NCBI RefSeq assembly: GCF_001687585.2
Contig: NZ_CP016537.2
Location: forward strand, 2,390,001-2,454,000
Direction of reading: 5' to 3'
Length of the DNA: 64,000 nucleotides
DNA from: Planococcus halocryophilus
Lineage (GTDB): Bacteria; Bacillota; Bacilli; Bacillales_A; Planococcaceae
The translations under genes were made by a program, and so were the position numbers. Shown piece by piece: positions 1 to 9,065 of the stretch. Numbering within the stretch: the stretch's first letter is position 1; each line of letters opens with the position of its first letter. The notes below the pieces were generated by a model. It was not told the DNA's origin and made no database searches. It saw only the letters and a list, made by a program, of their open reading frames with translations.

Positions 1-557
1 ACTCAGAGATGATGCTGACATTGTTTTTAATGTCTTCTTCTGAGTGAAGGACGTCATCAAAACTAGTGTGCAAGTAGTATTTATTTTCAAAATGGTACAC
101 TGAAGATTCGATTGGCACATAAATTAAGCGACGTGCAATCGGTAGCAATTCTTCCACTTCTGAAAAAAACAAATGTGTATTCAAGTTTTTTAACTTCAGG
201 TTCATCGAAGACCGGTTCGAATTCATCAAATTCCGGTGTCTCCGTATCTTCACTTGCAAACATTTTACGACGTTCTTCTATATCATCAGGCAAGTCAAGC
301 TTTTGCCCATCTTTTGTTAGTTGAGCGCGTGTCACAGTAACCTCAAGCCCTTTTTCCATTGCTTGGACTTGGATCCAAAGTGGACCTTCCATTACGAAAT
401 CGGCTTCTTCGTTGACTTCATCCATCATTTCCCAAAAAAGCTCTTCACTTTTATCTCTGTTAAACCAGATTTCGTCACGGCTAAACCCTCGCTCTTCAAC
501 GTCGAGATAGGAAATGTAAAATTTAACTGTGTTATCGTTTATGCGTTCTATTTCCAT
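1..557 (-). pseudogene. mecA: mecA, ClpC adaptor protein MecA; frameshifted and cut by the window edge
   Basis: MecA binds substrates such as ComK and delivers them to ClpC/ClpP. The N-terminal domain is clear (MEIERINDNTVKFY, then ELFWEMMDEV and GPLWIQVQA), followed by the acidic linker. After KLEYTFVF the frame breaks in a run of seven A on the + strand (163-169). Read in the next frame, the expected C-terminal domain resumes (SEVEELLPIARRL, then VYHFENKYYLHTSF) and runs off the left edge. Without the shift the protein ends at position 87 with unrelated residues. One base fewer in the run restores the family sequence, so this is either a homopolymer sequencing error or a real one-base insertion. 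The start has a good AAAGGAGAGGTG site. The mecA-spx neighbourhood is as in B. subtilis. Confidence 0.9.
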
Positions 558-742
558 TTTACACCTCTCCTTTACGGTTTGGACTAAGAGAACATTACTC
601 AGAGCCGTGCTATGTTACTTCTAACTAGTATAACTTTATTTATAACTAAAGAAAAAGTTTATGCCTATTATCTAAATCGATTGCAAGTACATAGAGTTTA
701 ATGTACTTAACTGAGAAATGCAACTAATTTAATATACAGAAA

Positions 743-787
743 AGCTGCCCGAGATCTCTTATGAAATACCATAAAGACCGGACAGCT
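743..787 (-). terminator. Terminator downstream of spx
   Basis: AGCTGTCCG and CGGGCAGCT (minus strand) form a 9-bp stem with one G-U pair, followed by TTTTCT. It lies just after the spx stop codon. Confidence 0.7.
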
Positions 788-800
788 AGTTTGATTATTG

Positions 801-1199
801 TTAGTTTACCATTCGCTGAGCTTCTAGCAATTGATAAGCTCTAACTTTACGCGGTAGGAATCGACGAATCTCATCCTCATTATACCCGACCTGTAGACGT
901 TTTTCGTCCATGATAATCGGACGGCGGAGTAATCCAGGATGTTCTTGGATTAGCTCATACAAACGCTGAAGTGGTAAACTTTCAACATCTACATTCAATT
1001 TTTGGAATATTTTAGAACGCGTAGAGATAATTTCATCTGTACCGTCTTCAGTCATACGTAAAATTTCTTTGATTTCACTAATTGTAAGTGGTTCCGAGAA
1101 AATATTGCGTTCTGTATATGGAATGTCGTGTTCCTCTAGCCAAGCTTTTGCTTTTCTGCAAGATGTGCAGCTCGGAGAAGTAAATAATGTAACCATCAT
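801..1199 (-). CDS. spx: Spx, global thiol-stress transcription regulator
   Basis: Spx (ArsC/Spx family) binds the C-terminal domain of the RNA polymerase alpha subunit and reprograms transcription under disulfide stress. It is normally degraded by ClpXP. The protein is nearly identical to B. subtilis Spx over its full length of about 131 residues. It has the redox switch CTSC at residues 11-14, the [15 protein letters not shown] segment and the [16 protein letters not shown] tail. Two consecutive ATG codons could start it; AGGAAG spacing slightly favours the first (1199). It sits between mecA and the opp operon as in B. subtilis, and has its own terminator. Confidence 0.96.
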   Translation of the reverse strand: MMVTLFTSPSCTSCRKAKAWLEEHDIPYTERNIFSEPLTISEIKEILRMTEDGTDEIISTRSKIFQKLNVDVESLPLQRLYELIQEHPGLLRRPIIMDEKRLQVGYNEDEIRRFLPRKVRAYQLLEAQRMVN

Positions 1200-1569
1200 A
1201 ATGGAGCACTTCCTTTCGGATTCATGAAAATTTAATGTAATTCATTTCCCAATTTAGAATCATTATAGTTTAGAGGCTCTACATTCATTATACAATGGAT
1301 GTAGTTGATTTAATAGTGTATCTTGATAAAAAATTTAATTTACAAGCTTTTTGTCACAATTTGACTATATATTCATTATACTTTTACTACTACATAATAA
1401 ATTTACCCCATTTATAGTTGTTGCAAACTTCCAAACTATACTTTTTTATTCTCATTTATAAATTCTTTTTGAAAATAACTTCTATACTTATATACTACGT
1501 TTGAACATAAGAAAAGTTCCGTAATAGCAAAATTTTTATAAAGAAATACTCCTCTTGCAATATAATGGC
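1200..1569. other. AT-rich intergenic region, probable spx promoter zone
   Basis: This 370-bp stretch has no convincing ORF. On the minus strand two perfect TATAAT hexamers lie at 1262-1267 and 1287-1292, upstream of spx. Neither has a clear -35 at 16-18 bp. B. subtilis spx has several promoters, so more than one start site would not be surprising. The left part (about 1547-1580) contains an imperfect CCTCTTG/CAAGGGG hairpin overlapping the stop codon of the next gene, which may act as its terminator. Confidence 0.5.
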
Positions 1570-2778
1570 TCAAGGGGTATAGTCTACACCTTTTGAATAA
1601 GAGTTACCCGCATTCCAAAGAAGGAATTCTTTTATCCCTTGCTCATTTAAAGCTTTAATCTGTGCCTCTACTTCTGCTTTTCCATACCGTTTATAATTGC
1701 CTGCACCTAAATAACTTGCTGTAAAATCTTGAAGCCAAGGCCTTGAAACAGGTGGATTTTCTAATGCTCCTAAAACCTTATTTTCTACTTTCGCATATTC
1801 ACTTACTAATTGATAAGGTTCTAAGTCCGGTTTAGAGATCCCAAAATAAGACGTCCAATGGCTTGGGTAAATCATAGATGAAATGACATCTACTTTTTCT
1901 GAAATCTTTGAAAAGTTCTGACCAATGCCAGGGGCTTCTGGCAATGTCGCAGCATAGCCAAATATATCAACCGATACTTCTACTCCATAAGGCTCTAATT
2001 GTTCTTTCGCGTACGCAACAAAGTCTGTTACTGCGTCTACTCTTCTTTGTATAGAGTCAGCCCCAGAGTCCTCATATTCACCAAATGAGTAACTTAAATC
2101 ATCTGCCCGACGTTCAAACCCTTCTGGAAAGCGGACGTAATCAAATTGGATTTCTTTAAACCCAAGCTTTGCAGCTTCAATGGCAATTTGCACATTATAA
2201 TCCCAAACTTCTCTAAGAAACGGATTCACAAATGAGTCACCGCGGTTATTCTTCCACACTTGATCTTCGTCCATAAAGGTCAAGTCATGTCGACTTTCCG
2301 CTAACACGGTATCTTTAAATACAACGACGCGTGCGATCGGATAGATCTCTTTTTCTTCTAATTTTTCTAACATCCCTCTTGGGTCCTTTATCAACCTTTG
2401 ACCAATCTCCAGCTCTGCTAACGAAGAACCTTCTTCAGGTATGTATGTTAAATGACCTAAGTCTTCTTTTATATCAATGACCATTGCGTTTAAGTCTGTT
2501 GTCTCAACAAGATTGATTAGCGAATTAAATCGTTCTCCTCCAGCAGAATGGGCCGTAACGAAAATTCCTCGAACAGCATCTGGATAAGTGAACTCAAGTC
2601 CTGAATCAAACTTAAATAAACCAGATGACGCTAACACTTGTGAGTCGAGTTGAACTGTATGATAAGTTCGTGGCGTAAAGTCAGGCGTTTTTTCATATTC
2701 AGCTGCATGCACGTTTCCTGCAATTGCCAAACCAATACTTACTGCACAAATAGCTAGCCACTTCCAGGTTGTGGTCAT
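1570..2778 (-). CDS. Secreted putative glycoside hydrolase-like protein (DUF4015 type)
   Basis: A predicted exported protein of 402 residues with an N-terminal signal (WKWLAICAVSIGLAIAGNVHA). It is followed by a TIM-barrel-like domain of the DUF4015 putative glycoside hydrolase family. Typical family segments are visible: VRGIFVTAHSAGG, NAMVIDIKEDLG, YPIARVVVFKD, EIQFDYVRFPEG, VDIFGYAA and ISSMIYPSHW. The substrate is unknown. A GTG nine bases upstream would abut the AGGAA directly, so I chose ATG 2778, which has AGGAAGTG at 6-bp spacing. It is a single gene between spx and the opp operon, where B. subtilis has yjbC/yjbB, so it appears to be a local insertion or replacement. Confidence 0.8.
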   Translation of the reverse strand: MTTTWKWLAICAVSIGLAIAGNVHAAEYEKTPDFTPRTYHTVQLDSQVLASSGLFKFDSGLEFTYPDAVRGIFVTAHSAGGERFNSLINLVETTDLNAMVIDIKEDLGHLTYIPEEGSSLAELEIGQRLIKDPRGMLEKLEEKEIYPIARVVVFKDTVLAESRHDLTFMDEDQVWKNNRGDSFVNPFLREVWDYNVQIAIEAAKLGFKEIQFDYVRFPEGFERRADDLSYSFGEYEDSGADSIQRRVDAVTDFVAYAKEQLEPYGVEVSVDIFGYAATLPEAPGIGQNFSKISEKVDVISSMIYPSHWTSYFGISKPDLEPYQLVSEYAKVENKVLGALENPPVSRPWLQDFTASYLGAGNYKRYGKAEVEAQIKALNEQGIKEFLLWNAGNSYSKGVDYTP

Positions 2779-2940
2779 TTTCCGCACTTCCTTTCTACTT
2801 TGACAATTGAATCTATTATCAATCAGTTATGGATTAAAAATCCAGTTGGTTGATGTTATCCATTATTCTTCCATTCTATCATTTTTCTGACTACTTAAAG
2901 TAAAATAGTTGCTCTAAAACGAAAAGATGTTAAAAGCGTA

Positions 2941-2974
2941 AAAAAAACGATGCCCCAGAGGACATCGTTTTTTT
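2941..2974 (-). terminator. Terminator of the opp operon
   Basis: AAAAACGATG and CATCGTTTTT form a 10-bp stem with a 10-nt loop, followed by a T run on the minus strand. It overlaps the end of oppF. Confidence 0.9.
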
Positions 2975-3914
2975 ATTTATTTACTGCTGCTGCTGCTTTG
3001 ATTGACTCAAGTTCACGCTCTGAACATTGAACAAAATGGCCAGGGCTGATTTCTCTCATTCGAACATCGTCAGCTTTTGTGTATTCGTGAACGGCAGGGT
3101 CGTATGATTTACGAACCCGGTTTCGTTCATAGTTTGGATCTGGAAGCGGAATCGCAGATAACAATGATTGCGTATATGGATGCAATGGATTGTTATATAG
3201 CTCTTCAGCAGGTGCTAGCTCTACTAATCTTCCAAAATACATAACTCCGATACGATCTGAGATGTATTTAACCATCGACAAATCATGCGCGATGAATAGG
3301 AATGTTAATCCCTTTTCAACTTGAAGTTCTTTCAGCAGGTTTACAACCTGTGCTTGAATTGAAACATCCAATGCAGAGATTGGCTCGTCGGCAATGATGA
3401 AATCCGGATCCACTGCCAAAGCACGAGCAATTCCAAGACGCTGACGCTGCCCCCCTGAGAATTCATGCGGGTAACGGTTTGCGTGCTCTTTATTTAATCC
3501 AACTGTTTCTAATAAATCATAAACCATCTTTTTGCGTTCAGTTTGATTTTTTGCTAAGCCATGGATATCGATGCCTTCAGCAATAATATCCATTACTTTC
3601 ATGCGCTGATTTAGAGATGCATAAGGATCTTGGAAAATCATTTGCATTTTACGATTGAATTTTTTCAAGTCTTTTTTCGATTTTTTCCCATGAACATTTT
3701 CACCTTCATAGAAAACATCGCCATCTGTTGCATCGTATAACCGGATAATCGAACGACCTGTTGTAGATTTCCCACAACCAGACTCGCCAACTAATCCTAA
3801 AGTTTCTCCTCTGTAAATATCGAAGCTAATATCATCTACTGCGCGGACTTCATTCGCTTTACCGATATTGAAATATTGTTTCAGGTTTTTAATTTCGAGT
3901 AATTTCTCAGCCAT
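2973..3914 (-). CDS. oppF: Oligopeptide ABC transporter, ATP-binding protein OppF
   Basis: One of the two ATPases that energise peptide uptake through OppBC at the membrane. It has Walker A GESGCGKST near residues 42-50, a Q-loop (MIFQDPYASLNQ), signature SGGQRQR, Walker B FIIADEP and the C-terminal OppD/F extension ending in a CSE peptide region (GHFVQCSERELES). Its length of 313 residues is normal. The start codon overlaps the oppD stop by one base (TAATG), implying translational coupling. It is the last gene of oppABCDF, followed by a strong terminator. OppF is chosen over DppF/AppF because of its place in a complete operon next to trpS, as in B. subtilis. Confidence 0.95.
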   Translation of the reverse strand: MAEKLLEIKNLKQYFNIGKANEVRAVDDISFDIYRGETLGLVGESGCGKSTTGRSIIRLYDATDGDVFYEGENVHGKKSKKDLKKFNRKMQMIFQDPYASLNQRMKVMDIIAEGIDIHGLAKNQTERKKMVYDLLETVGLNKEHANRYPHEFSGGQRQRLGIARALAVDPDFIIADEPISALDVSIQAQVVNLLKELQVEKGLTFLFIAHDLSMVKYISDRIGVMYFGRLVELAPAEELYNNPLHPYTQSLLSAIPLPDPNYERNRVRKSYDPAVHEYTKADDVRMREISPGHFVQCSERELESIKAAAAVNK

Positions 3915-4969
3915 TACACCGCGCCCCCTTCATAATATCTGCTTCTTGGGAATTTCTTCATGCGTTCAATAACAGTCAACGGCGGTTCTACTTGAGGTGC
4001 GTCTGGATGCAATAACCATGTTGCAGCCGAATGCGTGTCACTCACTTTAAAAAATGGAGGGTTTTGCTCCATATCGATTTTCAGTGCATACTCACTACGA
4101 AGAGCAAAGGCATCTCCTTTTGGTGGATCCAATAAATCAGGAGGTGTTCCAGGAATTGCATACAATTTGGCATCTTCCGTATCCAAAGAAGGCATTGAAC
4201 TTAATAAGCCCCATGTATAAGGATGTTGCGGATTGTAGAATACCTCATCAACCGTTCCAATTTCAACAATCTTACCACCATACATAACTGCTACACGATC
4301 TGCTACGTTCGCCACTACACCAAGATCGTGTGTAATGAAAATAATAGATGTATCGATTTTTTTCTGCAAATCTTTCATCAACTCAAGAATTTGTGCTTGA
4401 ATCGTAACATCAAGTGCAGTTGTAGGTTCATCTGCAATCAAGATTTTAGGATTACAAGCCAATGAGATGGCAATTACAATACGTTGACGCTGTCCACCTG
4501 AGAATTGATGTGGGTATTGCTTCATACGCAATTCAGGCTTCGGCATACCAACTAAACGCAACAAATCAATCGCCACTTTTTTCGCTTCAGTCTTGCTAAT
4601 TTTTTGGTGCTTTAATAATGGCTCTGTTAATTGTCGGCCAATCGGCATAGTTGGGTTCAAAGATGTCATCGGATCTTGGAAAATCATCGAAATTTCTTTG
4701 CCGCGAATTTTTTGCATCTCTTTATCGCTCAGCTTTGTCAAATCACGACCATTAAATAAAATTTCTCCATTTTTAAATTCCGCTGATTGTTCTGGTAGCA
4801 AGCGCATAATGGATTTTGTCGTAACAGATTTACCTGATCCCGACTCCCCAACGATTGCCAAAGTTTCACCTTTATTTAAATCAAAGTTAACCCCACGTAT
4901 CGCTTTAACTTCCCCAGCTTGGGTGTTAAAGGAAAGTTCAAGGTTTTTCACTTGTAATATTTTCTCCAT
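3914..4969 (-). CDS. oppD: Oligopeptide ABC transporter, ATP-binding protein OppD
   Basis: The partner ATPase of OppF. It has Walker A GESGSGKS, Q-loop MIFQDPMTSLNP, signature SGGQRQR, Walker B ILIADEPT and H-loop FITHDLG. The C-terminal extension has YTWGLLSSMP and GTPPDLLDPPKGDAF. The family's cysteine-bearing segment after DAF reads ALRSEYALKID here, without the usual CxxR cysteines. A TTG two codons upstream lies too close to the GGAGG, so ATG 4969 (MEKILQVKNLEL) is preferred; it gives 351 residues. It is 15 bases from oppC and overlaps oppF by one base, so it is clearly operonic. Confidence 0.94.
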   Translation of the reverse strand: MEKILQVKNLELSFNTQAGEVKAIRGVNFDLNKGETLAIVGESGSGKSVTTKSIMRLLPEQSAEFKNGEILFNGRDLTKLSDKEMQKIRGKEISMIFQDPMTSLNPTMPIGRQLTEPLLKHQKISKTEAKKVAIDLLRLVGMPKPELRMKQYPHQFSGGQRQRIVIAISLACNPKILIADEPTTALDVTIQAQILELMKDLQKKIDTSIIFITHDLGVVANVADRVAVMYGGKIVEIGTVDEVFYNPQHPYTWGLLSSMPSLDTEDAKLYAIPGTPPDLLDPPKGDAFALRSEYALKIDMEQNPPFFKVSDTHSAATWLLHPDAPQVEPPLTVIERMKKFPRSRYYEGGAV

Positions 4970-4984
4970 TTTCAACTTTCCTCC

Positions 4985-6013
4985 TTAATCTTTCATCTTC
5001 GGATCGAGGGCATCACGAAGTCCATCACCAATCAAGTTGAATGCAATCATGATTAAGCTTAACAAGATGGCCGGGAATGCTAAAATATGTGGCGCAAATT
5101 GAATTAATGCATACCCATCGTTAATCAACGTTCCAAGTGATGCATCAGGTGCTTGAAGCCCCAGTCCGATAAAGCTTAAGAAAGCTTCGAAGAAGATAGC
5201 ACTTGGAATCGTGAACATCGTATTGATGATGATTACGCCTAAAACGTTTGGCATTAAATGCTTCCAAATAATACGACTATCACTAGCACCTAAAGTTCGA
5301 GCTGCCAAAACGAATTCTTGGCTCTTATATTTAAGTACTTGTCCACGAACAACTCGGGACATGCCCGTCCATCCAGTGATGGTTAAGGCAATGATGATGG
5401 CCAATATCCCTGGGTCCATGATTAAGATAAAGAGAATTACGACAACTAGGTTCGGAATACCGGTTAGAATTTCAACGATACGTTGCATAAAGTCGTCTAT
5501 GCGTCCACCAAAATATCCAGAAACGCCTCCATAAATTACGCCGATCAGCATATCAATTGCTGCTGCTACGAACGCAATAAATAAAGAGACTTGTGTACCT
5601 TTCCAGACACGCGAGAACATATCGCGTCCCAGTCCGTCTGTTCCAAACCAATAATTGACTTCAACATTTTTCAGTTCATACAAGTCGACTTTTTCTCCAC
5701 CCAATGTTCCAACTCCATTTAAAATCCCTAACTTTTCAATACCAGGAACTTTTGGTGGTAAGTTAGCGTGAGTTATAGTTTGAGCATTTGGCTCATACGG
5801 ACTAATTACTGGTCCTAAAAATGACATGATCACGATTAGTCCAAATAAGATTAAACTAAACAATGCGCCTTTATTTTTACGAATACGATACCAAGCATCC
5901 TGCCAAAAACTGACGCTAGGCTTCGTAATACGTTCAGCTTGCTTAGCGTCCAAAGTAATTCGTTCAAACGAACCTTTTGGCAGTTCTGGGATTTTATCAA
6001 ATTTCTGAGTCAT
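4985..6013 (-). CDS. oppC: Oligopeptide ABC transporter permease OppC
   Basis: An inner permease subunit of 342 residues forming the channel with OppB. It has an N-terminal cytoplasmic stretch, a first membrane helix near residues 50-70 (GALFSLILFGLIVIMSFLG), the family's HWFGTDxLGRD-type element (YWFGTDGLGRDMFSRVW), and then the BPD_transp_1 helices. The EAA loop reads EFVLAARTLGASDSRIIWKHLMPN. The insert between residues 90 and 120 (VPGIEKLGILNGVGTLGGEK) is long but typical of Firmicute OppC. Its ATG shares one base with the oppB stop (TAATG). Confidence 0.95.
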   Translation of the reverse strand: MTQKFDKIPELPKGSFERITLDAKQAERITKPSVSFWQDAWYRIRKNKGALFSLILFGLIVIMSFLGPVISPYEPNAQTITHANLPPKVPGIEKLGILNGVGTLGGEKVDLYELKNVEVNYWFGTDGLGRDMFSRVWKGTQVSLFIAFVAAAIDMLIGVIYGGVSGYFGGRIDDFMQRIVEILTGIPNLVVVILFILIMDPGILAIIIALTITGWTGMSRVVRGQVLKYKSQEFVLAARTLGASDSRIIWKHLMPNVLGVIIINTMFTIPSAIFFEAFLSFIGLGLQAPDASLGTLINDGYALIQFAPHILAFPAILLSLIMIAFNLIGDGLRDALDPKMKD

Positions 6014-6948
6014 TAATTTTTACCTCCTGAAAGACGGATACGGGGATCAATGACACCATACAAAATATCTACTAAAAGGATAATCACAATTAGGAATACC
6101 GAGAAGAAGATAGTAGTTCCCATAATGATGGCAAAATCATTAACCATAATCGATTTAACAAATTGTTCCCCAATACCTGGTATTGCGAAAATCTGTTCAA
6201 CCACTAGAGATCCTGTAAGAATTGCTACAGCCATTGGGCCTAATACCGTGATTAATGGAATCAATGCATTACGAAACGCATGTTTGAATGCAATTTCAGA
6301 TCCACTCGCACCTTTAGCTTTAGCTAACGTAATATAGTCTGACCCAAGAACTTCAATCATTTCAGTTCGGATAAAACGTGCTGCCGTAGCAAGCGGGAAC
6401 ATTGCTAATGCGACAGATGGAAGAACACTTGACATAAAGCCATCATTCCATAAAGCAACAGGGAATAAATCCCATTTCAACCCAAACCAATATTGCAATA
6501 ATGAAGCAAAGACGAAGGAAGGAATCGATATTCCGACAATTGCTACAAACGTACTGGTGTAATCAACCCAAGTGTTTTGTCTTAAAGCAGCAATCATCCC
6601 CAAAAGAATACCTAAAACAGTTCCCAACACCATTCCTTGGAAACCTATTTGAGCTGAAGGACCCATTCGGCTTAAAATGACATCTGTAACGTCCGCACCT
6701 TTGAATTGGTTAATGGAAATTCCTAAATCACCTTGTACTAAACCAAACATATAGTCAAAATACTGAACTGGCAGTGGTTTATCCAATCCGTATCTTGCTT
6801 CGACGACTGCCCTTTGTTCTGGAGATAATTTATCTGCGGAAGCGACGGGGGAACCTGGTAAAATTTTCATTAAGAAAAAAGTAAATGTAGCAATCAATGC
6901 TAAAGTGATCACCATATAAATTAAACGCTTGCCTATATACTTCGCCAT
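6013..6948 (-). CDS. oppB: Oligopeptide ABC transporter permease OppB
   Basis: A permease subunit of 311 residues with six predicted helices. It starts MAKYIGKRLIYMVITLALIA and has the DPB_OPPB-type N-terminus (FFLMKILPGSPVAS, LGLDKPLPVQY-like segment). The EAA motif is DYITLAKAKGASGSEIAFKHAFRNALIP and the C-terminus is DILYGVIDPRIRL. GGAGGTGCACT precedes the ATG. It follows oppA across a 189-base gap containing a perfect hairpin, which probably lowers its expression relative to the binding protein. Confidence 0.95.
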   Translation of the reverse strand: MAKYIGKRLIYMVITLALIATFTFFLMKILPGSPVASADKLSPEQRAVVEARYGLDKPLPVQYFDYMFGLVQGDLGISINQFKGADVTDVILSRMGPSAQIGFQGMVLGTVLGILLGMIAALRQNTWVDYTSTFVAIVGISIPSFVFASLLQYWFGLKWDLFPVALWNDGFMSSVLPSVALAMFPLATAARFIRTEMIEVLGSDYITLAKAKGASGSEIAFKHAFRNALIPLITVLGPMAVAILTGSLVVEQIFAIPGIGEQFVKSIMVNDFAIIMGTTIFFSVFLIVIILLVDILYGVIDPRIRLSGGKN

Positions 6949-7066
6949 AGTGCACCTCCAAAAATAATTCTATTTAACAAGTCTTGCCTATTAGACTTTG
7001 GACTTGCAACATTCATGAGTTAGCAGAAAATGGTCAATTTTCGGTTAATTCCTTTGCATTAGAAAA

Positions 7067-7101
7067 GAGAGTATATCAATCTAAATATGCGATATACTCT
7101 C
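7067..7101 (-). terminator. Intercistronic attenuator/terminator between oppA and oppB
   Basis: GAGAGTATATC and GATATACTCTC form a perfect 11-bp stem with a 13-nt loop, followed on the minus strand by TTTTC. Hairpins at this place are known to raise the ratio of binding protein to permease by partial termination or mRNA stabilisation. Confidence 0.75.
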
Positions 7102-7137
7102 TCTCTATTTTGTTTTCACAGTAGCGGGATTAAGTTA

Positions 7138-8823
7138 TTATTTGCCCGAAATGTATGCCCATTTGTAAGCGAAGTCTCCGCCGAATGGGTGTTTGATAAT
7201 GTCGTGAACATATGGTTGTTGAAGAGCCATAGCTCCGCGCTGATAGATTGGTGCGATTGCAGCATCATCTAATAGAATTTTCTCAGCTTTCGCCATTGCT
7301 TCCCAACGTCCAGCAGCATCTGTTGCTAATTCGCCTTTAGCTGATTCAACTAAAGCATCATACTCTGAGTTCGAGTAAGACATTTTGTTTTGAGCAGACC
7401 CAGTAACAAACAAGTCGATGAAAGTCATAGGATCCTGGTAATCAGGTCCCCATCCAGCAGTTTGAATGTCATAGTCCTGAGATTCATCAAGTTCTAAACG
7501 AACTCCGAAAGGTACAGCTTTAAGGTTGATTGTCAAACCTTCAAGATTTGTTTCAAGTTGATCTTTCAAGTATGCATCCATGTTTTTAGCAGTTTCAGTA
7601 TCGCCACCTAAGATTTCAAGTGTAACTTCTTCCACTCCTAATTCTTCAAGGCCAGTAGCCCAATGTTCAGCAGCTTCTTCAGCATTAAATTCAATTAGGT
7701 CTCCGTTAACATCACGGAAATCAGCCTTGTTTTCATCAAAAGAAAACTCAGTTGGTACTAAGAAATTAGCCGGTAGAGAACCGTTAGCTAATACTACGTC
7801 AACTAGATCTTGCTTGTTAAACCCTTTTGCAATTGCTTTACGGATGTTCACGTTTGCAAGGGCATTCTTTTCACCATTACGTTCTTGGTTAAGTTTGAAG
7901 TAGAAAAGAGTTGGTTCTAAGTCAGTTACTAGGTTTTCGTCATTTGCATATTGTCTTGCAAATTCACCAGCTAAGCCAGCACGATCTTTTTCACCAGAGT
8001 TGTAAAGGTTAACTGCAGTAGCAGGTTCTTTTACAACGTCTACGTTGATTGTATCAAGTTTAACTGTTTCAGCATCCCAGTATTCAGGGTTTTTCTGCAT
8101 TTTCCAAGTTAAACCAGTTCCGTCCCAATCAGTTAATGTGAATGGTCCGTTAAAGATTAAGTTTTCAGAGTTAGAAGCGTAAGCATCGCCTTTTTCAGAA
8201 ATGAAAGCTTCGTTCTGTGGGTAGAAAGTTGGGAAAGACATTAATGACATGAAGTAAGGTACTGGACGCTCTAATTGTACTTCTAGAGTGTTGTCGTCTA
8301 CAGCAGTAACTCCAAGTTCAGTTGGTTCCATGTCTCCTGCAGCAATATCAGTAGCATTTACAATCGAACCAGCCATCATGTAAGCTCCGTATGGAGAACC
8401 TGTAGCAGGATCAATTGAACGTTGCCAAGAGTAAACAAAGTCATTCGCAGTAACCGGTGTACCATCTGACCAGTTAGAATCGCGCAATTTGAATGTGTAA
8501 GTTAATCCATCTTCGCTGACAGTAGGTTCACCATCTGCTAGTGCTGGTTCAGCTACATTTTCTTTGTTTAAACGGAATAGACCTTCGTTAACATTATTAA
8601 AAATGTTAAACGCAACTGCATCTTCAGCTAATGAAATATCCATAGTTGGAATTTCAGCGCTTTCCATTAAGTTAAGAACTTGTTCTGCATCTGGTTCCCC
8701 AGCCGTATCTTTTCCGTCTGTTGGTTCAGTTCCAGTCTCTTCATCATCGCCGCCACATGCTGCTAGAAAAGCACTAAGAACTAAAACTAGGCTTAGTAGC
8801 CAAAAAATCTTACTGTTCTTCAC
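7138..8823 (-). CDS. oppA: Oligopeptide-binding lipoprotein OppA
   Basis: The substrate-binding lipoprotein that captures peptides outside the membrane for OppBCDF. It starts at GTG 8823 (AGGGGG at 8-bp spacing) rather than an upstream in-frame codon. The lipoprotein signal ends LSAFLAAC with Cys23 as lipidation site, followed by an acidic GGDDEETGTEP spacer. The SBP_bac_5 domain follows, with YTFKLRDSNWSDGTPVTANDF and, near the C-terminus, WGPDYQDPMTFIDLF. Its 561 residues are normal for OppA of Bacillales, whose OppA also binds signalling peptides. First gene of the operon, with a CodY-like box in its leader. Confidence 0.95.
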   Translation of the reverse strand: MKNSKIFWLLSLVLVLSAFLAACGGDDEETGTEPTDGKDTAGEPDAEQVLNLMESAEIPTMDISLAEDAVAFNIFNNVNEGLFRLNKENVAEPALADGEPTVSEDGLTYTFKLRDSNWSDGTPVTANDFVYSWQRSIDPATGSPYGAYMMAGSIVNATDIAAGDMEPTELGVTAVDDNTLEVQLERPVPYFMSLMSFPTFYPQNEAFISEKGDAYASNSENLIFNGPFTLTDWDGTGLTWKMQKNPEYWDAETVKLDTINVDVVKEPATAVNLYNSGEKDRAGLAGEFARQYANDENLVTDLEPTLFYFKLNQERNGEKNALANVNIRKAIAKGFNKQDLVDVVLANGSLPANFLVPTEFSFDENKADFRDVNGDLIEFNAEEAAEHWATGLEELGVEEVTLEILGGDTETAKNMDAYLKDQLETNLEGLTINLKAVPFGVRLELDESQDYDIQTAGWGPDYQDPMTFIDLFVTGSAQNKMSYSNSEYDALVESAKGELATDAAGRWEAMAKAEKILLDDAAIAPIYQRGAMALQQPYVHDIIKHPFGGDFAYKWAYISGK

Positions 8824-8839
8824 TAAATTGACCCCCTCG

Positions 8840-8854
8840 AATTTTCTGAAAAAT
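8840..8854 (-). promoter_or_regulatory. CodY-like box in the oppA leader
   Basis: AATTTTCTGAAAAAT matches the CodY consensus AATTTTCWGAAAATT at 14 of 15 positions. It lies 16 bases upstream of the oppA start codon and just downstream of the predicted promoter, a position suited to repression. opp and dpp operons are known CodY targets in Bacillales. Confidence 0.75.
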
Positions 8855-8867
8855 TGGTACATAGCTA

Positions 8868-8895
8868 ATTATACATATTATTTTTTCCTTGTACA
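8868..8895 (-). promoter_or_regulatory. Predicted sigma-A promoter of the opp operon
   Basis: On the minus strand TGTACA (8890-8895), a 16-bp spacer and a perfect TATAAT (8868-8873) lie 45 bases upstream of the oppA start. Confidence 0.6.
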
Positions 8896-8922
8896 GAACT
8901 TTTTCTCTAATTTTTACACTCT

Positions 8923-8940
8923 TGTAACAATTTCGTTACA
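8923..8940. promoter_or_regulatory. Inverted repeat upstream of the opp promoter
   Basis: TGTAAC-AATTTC-GTTACA is a perfect 6-bp dyad 28 bp upstream of the -35. It could be an operator. I do not recognise the regulator. Confidence 0.3.
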
Positions 8941-9065
8941 TTCATATTACAATAAGTCGCTAGAATGTTGGATTTGTAAGCGTTTTCTGCGTCTACGATA
9001 AATAAATATTTTTTTGATTTTTTTTTGGATTTCTTCTACAATTGATAAGAATTGAGGTGCACAAG

